A stretch of DNA of 64,000 bases from Blakeslea trispora (lineage: Eukaryota; Mucoromycota; Mucoromycetes; Mucorales; Choanephoraceae), in assembly GCA_025331445.1 (NCBI GenBank), contig JAIWNE010000018.1:342865-406864 (forward strand). The letters run 5' to 3'. The stretch's first letter is position 1. Every line of letters starts with the position of its first letter. Position numbers and translations under genes: made by a program. The notes beneath the pieces were generated by a model. It searched no databases, was not told where the DNA came from, and saw only the letters and a program-made list of their open reading frames with translations. Shown here piece by piece: positions 20,934-31,854 of the stretch.

Positions 20934-21828
20934 GAGTGCATCTATTTTATAATCAGAATTTTTTGAAAAACGGACATTTTCGAGAGTTACAAACTCCGAA
21001 CCCAAAATAAAACATTTTAAAAGTCAGAAATAGTTTTTATTGGTTCATTCTGAGCTTTCGGTGAGACTTGTGGAGCTTGGAGAATTGCTCCACAAGAGCA
21101 AAGGCCTCTTGAACATTGTTGCCTTGGGCGTAGGCATTAATGTAGGAGAAGCTCTTATTGTAGTATCTCCTGATTGTCAGGGGAGCTTCTCCTACTGGGC
21201 AGACACTGTCTAAGAAACGATCAATGTTGGCATTGAGACCTTCAAATGAATAGACGCATTCTTGGCGAGCTTCTTTTTTGGCTGCACCTCAGTGCCGTTC
21301 AATCCAATTACATTCACAATGGTACTTGAGGTACAGCTCAAAAATAAAGCCGTTGGCTTCTATAACCTCTGCAAGAATGGACTTTTGATTGGCAAAGTCT
21401 AATGGCTGCTCCTAGTCTACCGATTTGTCTCAATCTTTGCTTTTGCTTTAAAATTTTTGGCATTTTGAATGTAATTAGATGAAAAGATGTTTATTCTGTC
21501 AAGTCACAAAAAGAAAGCATTAAGATGGTCCTCTGTACTACATCGTGAATAAGTCGCCACTTAAAATAAAGCAATATCATTGGCTGATATTTTGAAATTA
21601 AGAGGACATATCCTGGCCTCCCTGCTTAAGACACTCATCTTTGAAGACAATTCACTTTATAAAAATCAAGTTTTTGTAACTTTTCGTCCACCATCTTGTA
21701 GAGAATTACATTCTGAACAGAATAGTGTTAACAGGAACGAAAAAAAGTCAAGTCCCCACTTCCCTATACGTTTCTAAAAAAGTTAAAAAAAATTGCAAAA
21801 AATTTCGGACCATAAAATAGATGCACTC
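20934..21828 (-). mobile_element. Internally deleted DNA transposon, copy 1
   Basis: Inverted ends GAGTGCATCTATTTTAT start at 20934 and finish at 21828, flanked by TA (20932-20933 and 21829-21830). The minus strand carries both ends of a transposase: an ATG at 21463 followed by PKILKQKQRLRQIGR, then directly the C-terminus from FANQKSILAEVIEANGF through YHCECNWIERH to KSHRKLRMNQ and its stop at 21037. The middle of the gene is missing, so the element is non-autonomous. The Trp normally following WIER/WIERH is a TGA stop. The Glu of NWIER probably is the third catalytic residue of an IS630/Tc1-like DDE enzyme. A near-identical copy lies at 55713-56609. Confidence 0.83.
21037..21463 (-). pseudogene. 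Transposase remnant: N-terminus fused to C-terminus
   Basis: Only about 15 N-terminal residues and about 120 C-terminal residues remain of what should be a several-hundred-residue transposase. The C-terminal part reads YSFEGLNANIDRFLDSVCP, IRRYYNKSFSYINAYAQG and EQFSKLHKSHRKLRMNQ. As I recall, this is the tail of fungal DDE transposases with the ..HCE.N.IE..WG.AK.. signature. One TGA interrupts the WG position. The identical deletion and stop in the second copy show the lesion arose before the copies spread. Confidence 0.72.
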
Positions 21829-21989
21829 TAGTGCATATGTCAAACTACTACCAAGCGTAAAGTAAACACCACAGCGCAGAGACGTTTCAAAAAACCGAGA
21901 AAATGAGTCTAAGATAAATTAAATGAGTTTAGACACACTTTGCTTTTAGATGTAAACTATACAGAGAGAATGTATGATGAAAGGGAAGG

Positions 21990-23288
21990 TTTTTTTGTGG
22001 AAATGTAATGTGAAGACTTAAGGGAGGTTAGTTTTGAATTTGAAGCTGATTTGAAGAGATAACTTTATTTCGGTTTTTTTTTACATGTCAAAGGCCATAA
22101 AACAAATAAAAAGACTAAGAAAGATAATCTGTGAGAAAGAGATTTGGCTGAAAAGAGAAAAGAAATAACAGTGAAAATGAAGAGACAACAAAATGGGGGG
22201 GGGGTTCGATTTCAGATTTTCTACAAAAAATATGTACAAAAATGGTAAAGGGGGGGGGATAGGCCAAGTGAGGTGAAACAATCTGTGCAAAAAAATAGAG
22301 AATATGTATGGAAATTTATTTAAAAGGTAAAGAAGTGAAAGGAAGGCAATTTCTTCCAGTAAACTCAGATATATTACGAAAAAATGGTGGCAGGTTAAAA
22401 GAGAAGAAAAAGAAGCATAAGCCATTAAATTTATAAAGCCAAAGGTTAAGGAGTCAATTATTGATATTTTGTGTGATTATAACAAGGTATGAAAAGCTAA
22501 AGAAGTGTAAAAAGAGGCAAGTAAATCAAACAATAAGGATAAAGGAAGGTATGAGTGTTCTTTTTTTTTAAATTTCTAACATAGTAGTACAAGAGAGTTA
22601 CGATCTTAGCCGAATGTCGATCTTGAGATCACTCATCACCATCACTGACGCAACATGAGCACATGGAGAATGACCTGTTATTGCTGTAAGTGTCTATAAG
22701 GCAAACAGTATTTGGTAAATGAATAACAGAGATTCCAACAGATAAATAAAAAAAAAACTGCTATCAAATCTGTATAAAGTGAGATTGTATAGGATGGACT
22801 AATTAAAGTTGCCATTTATGGGTATATCTTAAGCATAGACAAGATGGAGATGTCAGATGTAGGTGTGAGACTAGGAGTGATAGCCTTAAGAAAAGTCTGA
22901 AAAGGAAGAAAGGAATAATTGCAAAATGAAAGGTTGTCAAAAGAAGAAAGAAAATAAAAAGAGAGAGACAACTACATTTCCTACGAAATCGCTATTTTAT
23001 CTTCTGCTAATGACTCTCACTTAATAAGAATGAAATATTTTATTAGCTCTTTTAAAAATGTTGATCTTAAACATTGGAATCCAGACTTGAAACTAGGCAA
23101 ATCAACTGTGTAGACCAACAACCTCAAATGCTTTGAAATTGATATTGAACTTAATAGTGATATTGAATGCCTAGTTGAGAAGACATAAAAAAAGAACAGA
23201 AGGATCAATTGTAGACTCTATATGAGTGATCCATTACCTTTCTTTTACCAAAACAAACGATTGTTGCATATGTTCATTGAAATAAGTA
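21990..23288. repeat. 1.4-kb dispersed repeat, copy A (5'-truncated)
   Basis: Similar in order and sequence to 23289-24720 and 62364-63803. Shared landmarks are GACTTAAGGGAGGTTAG at the start, ACATGTCAAAGGCCATAAAA, a TCAAAT/AAAATGGGG G-run, a block around 22620-22680 (GTCGATCTTGAGATC, CATCACCATCACTGA, GCAACATGAGCACATGGAGA) and GAACAGAAGGATCAATT near the end. It lacks the first ~300 bp seen in the other copies and runs directly into copy B. No shared open frame is convincing. Confidence 0.7.
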
Positions 23289-24720
23289 CACCACGGCGTA
23301 TAGGAGTTTTAAAAATATTGGAGTGAGCTTTTTCTGATTGAGGTCAATATTCAGGTTTTATAGGCATGGTTGTATTGACTTTTGAAATGATTAAAGTAAT
23401 GGATTTTTTTGTTGAAATGTAATATAGAGACTTAAGGGAGGTTAGTTTTGAATTTGAAGCTGATCTGAAGAGATGACTTGATCTCGGTTTTTTTTACATG
23501 TCAAAGGCCATAAAATAGATAAAAAGACTAAGAAAATTAATCTGTGAGAAAGAGATTCGGCTAAAAAGAGAAAAAAATAGCAGTGAAAATGAAGAGATGA
23601 TCAAATGGGGGGATCAGTTTCAGATTTTATGCAAAAATATGTACAAAAATGGTAAATGGGGGGATAGGCTAAAAGAGGTGAAACAGTCTGGGTGAAAAGT
23701 AAAGATGTATGCAAATTTAATTTAAAGGTAAAGAAGAGGTATTTGGAAGAAATCCTAAAGTAAACTCAGATAAATGACAAAATAAAGATATCAAGCTGAA
23801 AGAGATGATAAAGAAGCATAAGCCATTAAATTTATAAAGCCAAAGGCCAAAGAGCTAATTTTTAATTTTTTGTGTAATCATAACAAGGTGTAGAAAGCTA
23901 AAGAAGTGTAAAAAGGTGTAAAAATAAAATAGCATGGTTGAGAGAAGATGTTTGCCATTCATACTTTTGAATTTAAGACAGTAGTACAAGAAAGTTACGA
24001 TCATGATTGAATGTCGATCTTGAGATCTCTCATCACCATCACTGAAGCAACATGAGCACATGGAGAAGGACTCGTTGTTGCTGTAAGTGTCTTTAAGTTA
24101 AATAATGACTGGCAAAATGAATAACAGACATTTCAGCAGTTAGGTAAAATAAAAAACTGCACTCATTTTTGTATAAAGTGAGATGATGTAGTTTGGGCTG
24201 AATCAAATCGCATTGTATGAGAATAAGCAGTGCTCAGAAAAGCTGAAAAAGATAGATGCTGGTGTAAGATTATGAGCAACAACTTAAAGAGAAGTTAAAA
24301 AGGAGAAAAGAAACAAATACTACTTTGAAGCAAGTGAAAAGGAAAGAAAGAAAAGTAATGATGATTCCTACCTAATTGCTATTTTTTTTTCAGCTAATGA
24401 CTCTCACTAAATAAGGATGGAATGTTTGATAATCTCTTTTAAGAACTGTTGGTCTTGAACATTGGAAGTCAACTTTGAGACTAGGCAAATCAACAGTGTA
24501 GACAAACAACTTTAAAAGCTTTGAAATTGATATTGGACTGAATGATGAATCAGAATGCCTGGTTGAGAAGTCATAAAAGAGGAACAGAAGGATCAATTGT
24601 AGGCTTTAGAAGAGGGATCCATTCACTTCTTTTATCAAGACAATTGGTTGTTGTACATGTTTATCAAAATGAGTATATCATCAACAATCATCACCATTTT
24701 CGGTCAATGCTAGCAATAAT
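23289..24720. repeat. 1.4-kb dispersed repeat, copy B
   Basis: Starts with CACCACGGCGTATAGGAG, exactly as copy C at 62364, and ends near a TCAATGCTAGCAATAA that aligns with copy C's end. It lies head-to-tail directly after copy A. The best conserved block is about 110 bp (23980-24085). It is followed on the plus strand by GCTGTAAGTGTC, a good splice-donor sequence that on the other strand reads as an acceptor (CTTACAG). Small minus-strand frames beginning MILLF occur at the same place in all three copies but are low-complexity. Function unknown. Confidence 0.7.
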
Positions 24721-27093
24721 CCAAGATTCGCTTTCCAGTTGATCCATCATAATACGTTTTTATTTCCCAAATGATAAAAAAATAGTCCAATTAGCTATAA
24801 TGCAATCCACCTCATAGATACTTACCTTTCAAAAAACATGATACCCTTTAAAGAACCTTTGATCATCCAAAGTGCTTTTGATATGTAACTTGAATTGATT
24901 TTTTCACCGGAAATGATGTTGACAATGATGACATCTTTCTTTGAATAAACTGCCAACTTTTACTTAAAACTTTACCTCTTAATTCCATTTTGTCATTCAT
25001 AGGATTGATCTCTAGTAAATCAGATGTAAATTCGGCTAGGTATTGTTGTTTGGAGAGTGAAAGTATTGTCTTCACTGAGTTGAAGTAATAAAAGACTGTT
25101 ATCACAAGCTGAAGGTGCAATCCGGATGTTTTGGTTGATTCAATCAGAAATGATAATGTCTTCATACTATCTTCAAACGTTTATATGTGTGTCAGGTAAT
25201 CAATTGTAGAATTTGACCAATACCTTACCATGCTTCAAAAATAATTGGGCTTCATCATAAAATAATCATTTAACAGTGAGACTAATACATTATCTATTTT
25301 CATGAAATGTTAGGTTATAAAGCCATATGTAATACCATCGAGTTGCTTACCTTTGCTTTATATTAGACGCGACTAAAAGAATTCTCATGTTAATGTAAGC
25401 ATCTCCATCACTGATAATTTGGAAGAAAGTGTAATTATTGATCTTTTTCAAGTGGTTTAGTGGTGGCGTGTTTAAAAACTGCATTGTCTGCTTTGTGATG
25501 GTAAGATGAGTGACTGTATGATAAAGACTTGAGCTGCCCAAATTGATTGTGAACAAACCTAAAAAAGTAAGCCGCTTTCTAGACAGACAAAAGAACGGAT
25601 AAGTTAGCGATCATGTAGCATGGCCTGAATGATACACCTTAAGTCGGAAAGGAAATACTTCCGAAATTCAGAAAAAAAAGGTGTAGTAATCAATAGAGTG
25701 AAGGAAAAAAAAGTATAGAAAAAAAAGTAGAGGAAAAAAAGCCGAGAAAAAAAGGAAAGAGAGTAATGTCACCCCCATAATAACACGGAATTTTGGGGGA
25801 AAGTTTACTTTTGAAGTATGTCAGCTATCTTAATATAGGCAAAGAGAAAAAAGATCTGGAACATTTTTAAAAATCGGCCAATCAGAGTAGCAAATTTCCA
25901 TCGCTATAAAAAAGGTAAATGTTGATGATTTGGCTTATTTCCTCCCTTTGCATCATACGCTTCAACCAAAAGTAAAATAGTGTCTATTATAATGATGAAC
26001 TCAATTATTTGATTATAAAGAATGAGATGTAGTGAAAAAGATGATCATATTTGAATAATGGAAAAATAAAGAGACAATCATTACATTCTAACAGAGATAT
26101 CATTTATATGAAGCGTTGATATTAGATGCTTTGACCTGCTCTGGCATATTAAAACATACGGTAATTGCTATAACTTGTATGAAACAAGTATTTGAAAATG
26201 AGATTCTGCTTACGAATAGAAAAGAGACAGAATCATACAACTCATTGACAAAAACGTTTGCACTGAATTTAATTCAATCTATGAGAACAAGTATTCCTTT
26301 ATTTAAAAAAGTTGACTCCTATGAGCACATGTTAGCTTTGGCTCTACTCATCTGTTCTGCATGTCGACATCTCAAACTTACCTGAGCTTGCAAGATGGTA
26401 GGCCATCTTGGAAAAAGCTTTTGAAAAAGAAGAAATAAATAAAAGCACTTACGGTTACCCTAGGGAGCGGTTGTTTAAATGAAAAAGATAGAAAATAATA
26501 AATGTGATTGGCTACTTCCTTAAAGATTGCATTAGTAAAGTTACATCTTGTAATTAAAAAGATGTATATGTATTTAAGAATGGTTACGCTCAAGGTAATT
26601 AATAATCTGAACAAGAAATGGATTATACACATGTCAGGAATAAACAAATGTTGATTTATTAGCGAATTCGATTCATGCTTGAATAAAAAACGATTCAAAT
26701 GATCATTGTTATAATTTCAATAAAATTCAATAAAGAATTAACATATTTTAAGGGAGAAATTAAACAAAACATGATTCAGTGCCAGTCACCCTACCCATTA
26801 TTCATTTTCTTAAAAAGAGAGAAAGAAAAAAATTAGCCAAGGGAGCTTAAACTGAGTCCTTGATCGGGCGTTTTCGTTTTTGTGTATGACTTTTATTATG
26901 TAATGATTGGTGTACATCAGAGTGCAAGTAGTAATAATATATAATAAAGAGATATGAAGATGATCTTTTTTTAATATAGAAATAGATATTTATATGTTTT
27001 GAGATAATTATAATAACATGATAGTGTAGAGTACAAAAAGTTTTTTTTTCGACAATGTCCAAAAAGGAATAAGTAAAGCACAATAAACTTTTT
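24721..27093. other. Unrecognised AT-rich region, possible decayed spliced gene
   Basis: Minus-strand open segments at 25556-25347 and 25165-24863 and a plus-strand one at 26116-26385 have mixed amino-acid composition unlike the surrounding T-run artefacts, and could be exons of decayed genes. None shows a recognisable domain. AT-rich filler occupies the rest, with purine-rich microsatellite-like DNA at 25660-25760. Confidence 0.3.
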
Positions 27094-27709
27094 TTAAATG
27101 TTAAATTGCATGAAAAGTGGATCATGATAACTGGTAGAAGAGACATATTTGCCAAATTCAAGATCAACGATGTTAGAAAAGATTTTGTCGATAAAGGACT
27201 TGTATTTCATTGTGCTATTCAGTTGTTCTTTTAGGCTATGGAACAGTGAATATTGGTTGAATAGCTCAGTGATCGTGTTTTCTTCATCATCAAAATGCGA
27301 ATTAAATCGCCTGCAATTATTTTAGATGAAGTACGGATTTCCAAGAGCTTTGCTATTTTCACTTTTGCTTTTTCTGCATCAAACCGAGGCGAGCGGTAAA
27401 TAGATGCTATGAGAAGATCGTTTAAGATGAAAGCCGATATAGACATCTTATGGTTGTTATCATCAATAATCAACTGCTCAATTTTGTTTGACACGGGGTT
27501 TTGTTCGATAAGTGATGACTTAACAAAACAGATTGAACCATTCGCTCTAGCAATAGCTCCTTCAACACCCACATGCGACACCTCTTCAAACCCAGGGATA
27601 CTAAAACTTTAAGTTGCGGTCTGCCATGTTTCCGCAAAAAGCAGAAAGTCTGATGAGAGATAGGTTTTATCGTTCTTGATTTGCTTAATGTGAGCGTTCA
27701 AACTCTGTA
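27094..27709 (-). pseudogene. Helitron piece 4: endonuclease (EEP) domain
   Basis: The first strand reads VQSLNAHIKQI-like from 27709 (QSLNAHIKQIKNDKTYLSSD), then FAETW (catalytic Glu), IASIYRSP, IIAGDF (the Asp of GDxN; a one-base slip after GDL/GDF), FHSLKEQLNSTMKYKSFID (the D.I/IDxIF element) and SYHDPLFMQFNI with the terminal His/Asp pair and a TAA stop at 27094. All are motifs of AP-endonuclease-like nucleases, thought to nick DNA during Helentron movement. Lesions: a stop near 27607 (TAT* in the WQTAT region) and the slip near 27303. The left border at 27709 is the TA of the Tc1 insertion; the preceding Helitron residues resume at 32982. Confidence 0.8.
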
Positions 27710-27759
27710 CAGTGAGGCCCCAAAATTTTTTTAAATTATTTAAAACCCGCAAAATTGAA

Positions 27760-30700
27760 CACACCAGGCGAAAAATTTCGTGAAATATGGTAATTTTTCG
27801 TTTTCTAGCAATGTGATTGGATAATTCCCATTTTTTTGTTCATTTTTTTATATTTCTACAACAAAGACACTAAAAATATTATTTTAAGCTCAACTTTGGT
27901 AGCTTTGAGCTCTGTGACTGGATGAAGGATATCTTTCAATTTTTTTTGCTAATTTTTCTAAGTAAAACTTTTTTGTGAAGAGAAATTTTCTAAGTAGATT
28001 GTGTCTCTAGTTTTTTTTTTTATTAAAGGCAGCTATAAATGCTTGAGCTACTAAGTAGTGTTCTACTTCCAAACTTGAACAAGTTTATTTGCAGGCCTTC
28101 AGCAGACGTAGTCAAGTGCGCGTCCAAGACACCCAGAGGAGTCAAAGAGTCAAGCCTGTAAACTTCGCCAGCGTCTACACAGTTCAACACACCCTTATCA
28201 ACTTCACTAGTAGGTGTGTACTTCTTTACTTGATGTTCATTTTCAACAACGCCAACAAAACATTAGTCATCTTCAACACGTTTAAACACACCCGAGAAGC
28301 CTGGCTTGAGTTTGCCTGTAATCAAGTCGCGTACTGGTTCCTTAAGATCACGAGCACCAAACAATTTGTCGAAAAACGTCGTACCATTGCGGTTTACAAA
28401 CTCTTCTATTGTCTTGCCGTATTTGACCCTTTGGCACCTTCTGTTCAACCAAGAACCACCATTGATGATATGCCGCAATGTTTCTTGCTTGGCAAATCTT
28501 GCTGCTACATCTTTTGAAGGTGAGTGTCGGTTGGTATGAAACAATTGTTCACGAATGAACTTGTTGTACATCTCTCCTTTTTCAGTTTCGTACTGTAGAG
28601 CACAGCCAAAACGAATGATATCTTCACTCAAATGACTCAGGTAATGGACCTTTGGTCGAGTGGAGAAAGGATGCTTGTTGTCAGACTGAACATCATATTT
28701 ATATAGTGCCCTAGTAAGTTCTTGTGCCGCTTGATCAACAGCCAATGCATACTCCTCCAAGTTTCGCCCGACTTCTCGTACAAATACAAGTGAACAGAGC
28801 TTAGCTGCAGCCTTGATACAGTTGTTTAACAGCAAAACATCAGCATCTTCATCTTCGCTGAACTCTTCGGCAATGACAACTGACAGCACTTGCACGAGTT
28901 GCTTGAAGTCACGGCCAACAAAGGAACCGACATGGCGAAGGTGTGCCCGGAAATTTCTGCTGTAGGAAGGATTACTTCTGTTACTTTCCAACCTTGTTGT
29001 AAGACGGGACAAACGATCTTCATTTTTTCTGCCAGACAGAACAACTTTGACCAAATGCTGGACAAGATATTTGACAACACCTTATGGTAAGCAATGCAGA
29101 ACCTCTATAGGCGTATCAAGAGCAGGGTCAAAAGAATCGAGCTGAAGAAGGTCTTCTGATCCCGTATGCTTGTAGCTGTAGTCTCCGGCAGACAAAGAAC
29201 TATCAGGAAAAACGCTATTCATGTTGACTTGCTTTCGATTGTGGTCTGATGCCGCCAAAACATAATGTGACCTGAGTCTCTTTGGATAACGTTGAGTGAG
29301 CTTTTCAGCTGTCACCTCGCTTTCAACTATTGTCTTGTCTTTTTTCTTGCTTTGCTTCAACACATAGCACTTTCTGCAAAAATACAACGTTGTTTGTTGC
29401 ATAAGGCTACAAATATCAGAATGCGCCGGGTTGTCGGCAGAGATGAACAATAGAGGTGCTTTTACAAGTACTACCTCATCGTACTGACTAGAGTACATCA
29501 ACATACCCTTCTCTAATTTCTTCAAATCAGCAGTGATTGATGGGATGAAGTTCATCGCATTTACACCATCACTCTTGGGTGCATAGCCCACAAACATTGT
29601 GTTTTCACGAGAACCACCCTCCTCAAAAGGTAGTGCGGCGTAAGTCATTGACCAGCTTTCGTAGGGTACATGTTGCTTTGACAATGCTCCTGAAGTGTCA
29701 TCCGTAAACAGAATGATTGGAACAATTACTGTCTTGAAGAATTGATCTGGTTCGTTTTGCTTTTCCATCTTTGTAGAGTCTTGCTTCCACAACAAATCTT
29801 CATGCTCCTTGAACAATGAGTTAGAACCAAGGCCCAGCGTACAGGAGTTAGAACGGGTAAAGCTTCTCTTGTCAACCGTACCAATCAAAGCATTCTGTTG
29901 TACATTGCTAACTTGAGGTATGATACCGGAAAATCCATTTGCAGCCATCACAAAATACCCATCTGCGAAATCTTGGTTATTTTGTCGAAAAAAAGACTTG
30001 AGAAGGAAAGCCTGATTCGTGTCTCGTAGCAGAGCAACATCTCCAACCCAAAAGTCCTTTCCATTGCTAGTGATGCAAGGCGGTTGAAATGCGGGATGCA
30101 TTCTCCACTTCTCACCAGTTGCCAGGCTTGTTGAGACTCCCCTTGTTCGATCAGGAGAGCGGTTTATCTTTGTACAGATGACCGGGTTTGCCATCGACAA
30201 CTTCAGGTGCTCTGAAGGTAAGTTTGAGCTGCATGTGCTAACCTGTTCTTTCCCCTTCACCATAACGGTATGGCTAGTAGTAGTTGTGGTGATAGAAGGA
30301 CCATCAAACTTCTTGTTGGCAGCTCCTCTCATGATCATGTTTGCTGTTGGCATTACAAAGGTTCTCTCGGCTTGAGTTTCCTCTACGGCGATCTCAACAA
30401 TCTTGCCAATGCCGTACAATATCATCTTGAGCTGGCTTCTTGATAACATGCCTACATAGCTGTTGTAAATGCACATCATAAGCATTGTTTGGGCATTTCT
30501 GAAGGGATTCCCTCCAGATACATCATGATCCCATTCTGCATTCAGTTCGGCTTGACGTTTGGCCATGATCTCGTCCAAGCTGTTCCTGACGCCCATCATC
30601 TCTTCATCATCATCATCTTCTGAATCGCTATCTTCAATGTCCATGTCTTCGCCGCTGTCTTCAAGTTCTCCGGATTGACATTGATATTCTCCTTCATACT

Positions 30701-31699
30701 CTGCATCAACTGTAGGTGTTTCGTCAAAAGAAAAAGAAACACCACTCATGGGTTGAATGTCGTCTTCAGTGCTGTTTTTTTCGTGAGCTTCCTTGATGTG
30801 CAAAGCAAGTCTCTCGTTCCTGGTATACGACTTTTTGCAACCAAGGTAAGTACAATTAAATCTTCTATTGATCTTGTATTTGAGAACAGAGTGGGGTTTG
30901 TCGATTGATTTTCCCATTTTTGAAACTAATTAAGTGAAAAAGGTGGTTGTCAAGTTTCAGAAAGCAAATTCTTTTTATGGTAAGCAGTTATAAACAAAAC
31001 ATTTATTTCGTTTTTGGACTGTCTTCCTAATCTGCTATATTTTGTTAATTGAATTAGTATCTTTGTACTTCTACATAATTGTTATTTCAAAACCAAAGGT
31101 AAGTTAAATCAAGTAGAATTACAATAATTTGACATACTTATTGATTAAAACAGGATCAATAGATATGCATCCCAATGTCTAGTTGTAGTTCTTCGCGATT
31201 GTTATGGAAGTAAGCTCTTTTGTTGATATGTTGAATCAATTTCGTTTGACTAATGATTTCAAGTATATTAGAATACAGTGCAAACTTGAAAAGAAAGCTC
31301 GTCCTCGTAAGGTAATCTCAAATTGCATTACATTTTGAAGAACATGTTTTAACAATGTATCTATTTAGTTCATGTCTTTTGTTTCAAGTATTGTTGTAGA
31401 AGCTACTATCTGCAAGTCTATGGTTCATCAAAAGGCACAAGTCAGATTAGGCTTTGTTGGCAATTGCAAAGATCGAACTGGTCAAGCAAGCACTATTAGC
31501 TCATTCTGGTGCCTGAGGATGATACCCTAGGCTGCAGGTAAGCTATCAAATCCTGAACTTTTTTTAACCAATAAAATATCCTGTATTTCGTCCAATCAAA
31601 ATAGTCTTTTAAAACAGTTTCCATATATGGTATAAGTAATACTCATAAATTTTGCTGGCACTTTTTTTGAAAAAATTATGAAATTTTTCGCCTGGTGTG
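27760..31699 (-). mobile_element. Plavaka (CACTA-superfamily) transposon inside Tc1 copy II
   Basis: Perfect 20-bp inverted ends: CACACCAGGCGAAAAATTTC at 27760-27779 and its complement at 31680-31699. The bases beside them (AA on each side) fit a 2-bp duplication, though this is weak evidence. The interior carries one minus-strand transposase gene with Plavaka signatures. The element lies 50 bp inside the left end of Tc1 copy II, so it arrived after the Tc1. Confidence 0.83.
28263..30917 (-). pseudogene. Plavaka transposase with one in-frame stop
   Basis: An intronless 885-codon frame from ATG 30917 to a stop at 28263, interrupted by one TAA at 29082-29084. The N-terminus has a C2H2 finger (CTYLGCKKSYTRNERLALH..., C-x4-C-x12-H-x4-H), then an acidic linker (residues 60-110). 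The catalytic core shows VPIILFTDDTSGALSKQHV and KAPLLFISADNPAHSDIC followed by FCRKC, the Plavaka D-motifs. After the stop the same frame continues with GVVKYLVQHL, and ends with QYETEKGEMYNKFIREQLFH and SPSKDVAARFAKQETLRHII, the conserved tail. The stop lies in PIEVLHCLP*GVVKYL, where family members have an uninterrupted Leu-rich run, so a single substitution explains it. No frameshift is seen. The protein would excise the element in the nucleus; as it stands it is truncated before the last 270 residues. Confidence 0.85.
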
Positions 31700-31854
31700 A
31701 AATGATAATATGTAATCATAATGATCTTCAAAGAAGTACTTAGCTTTTACCAATTCTTTTAAAACGTATAAATAGTTGCTAGAAGCTTTCGTAGATTATA
31801 CTGAAATAGTTTTATAAAACAAAAAGAGATTTTTATTTAATCAAATATGGCCGA

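Noticed and set aside
22600..22690. Box C/D snoRNA in the conserved core of the repeat (GTGATGA on the minus strand)
   Set aside because: No D box (CTGA) at a suitable distance and no terminal stem in any of the copies.
23010..23210. Small MILLF... frames present at the same place in all three 1.4-kb repeats
   Set aside because: Low-complexity composition, interrupted or divergent in the copies, and no start/stop conservation beyond sequence similarity of the repeat itself.
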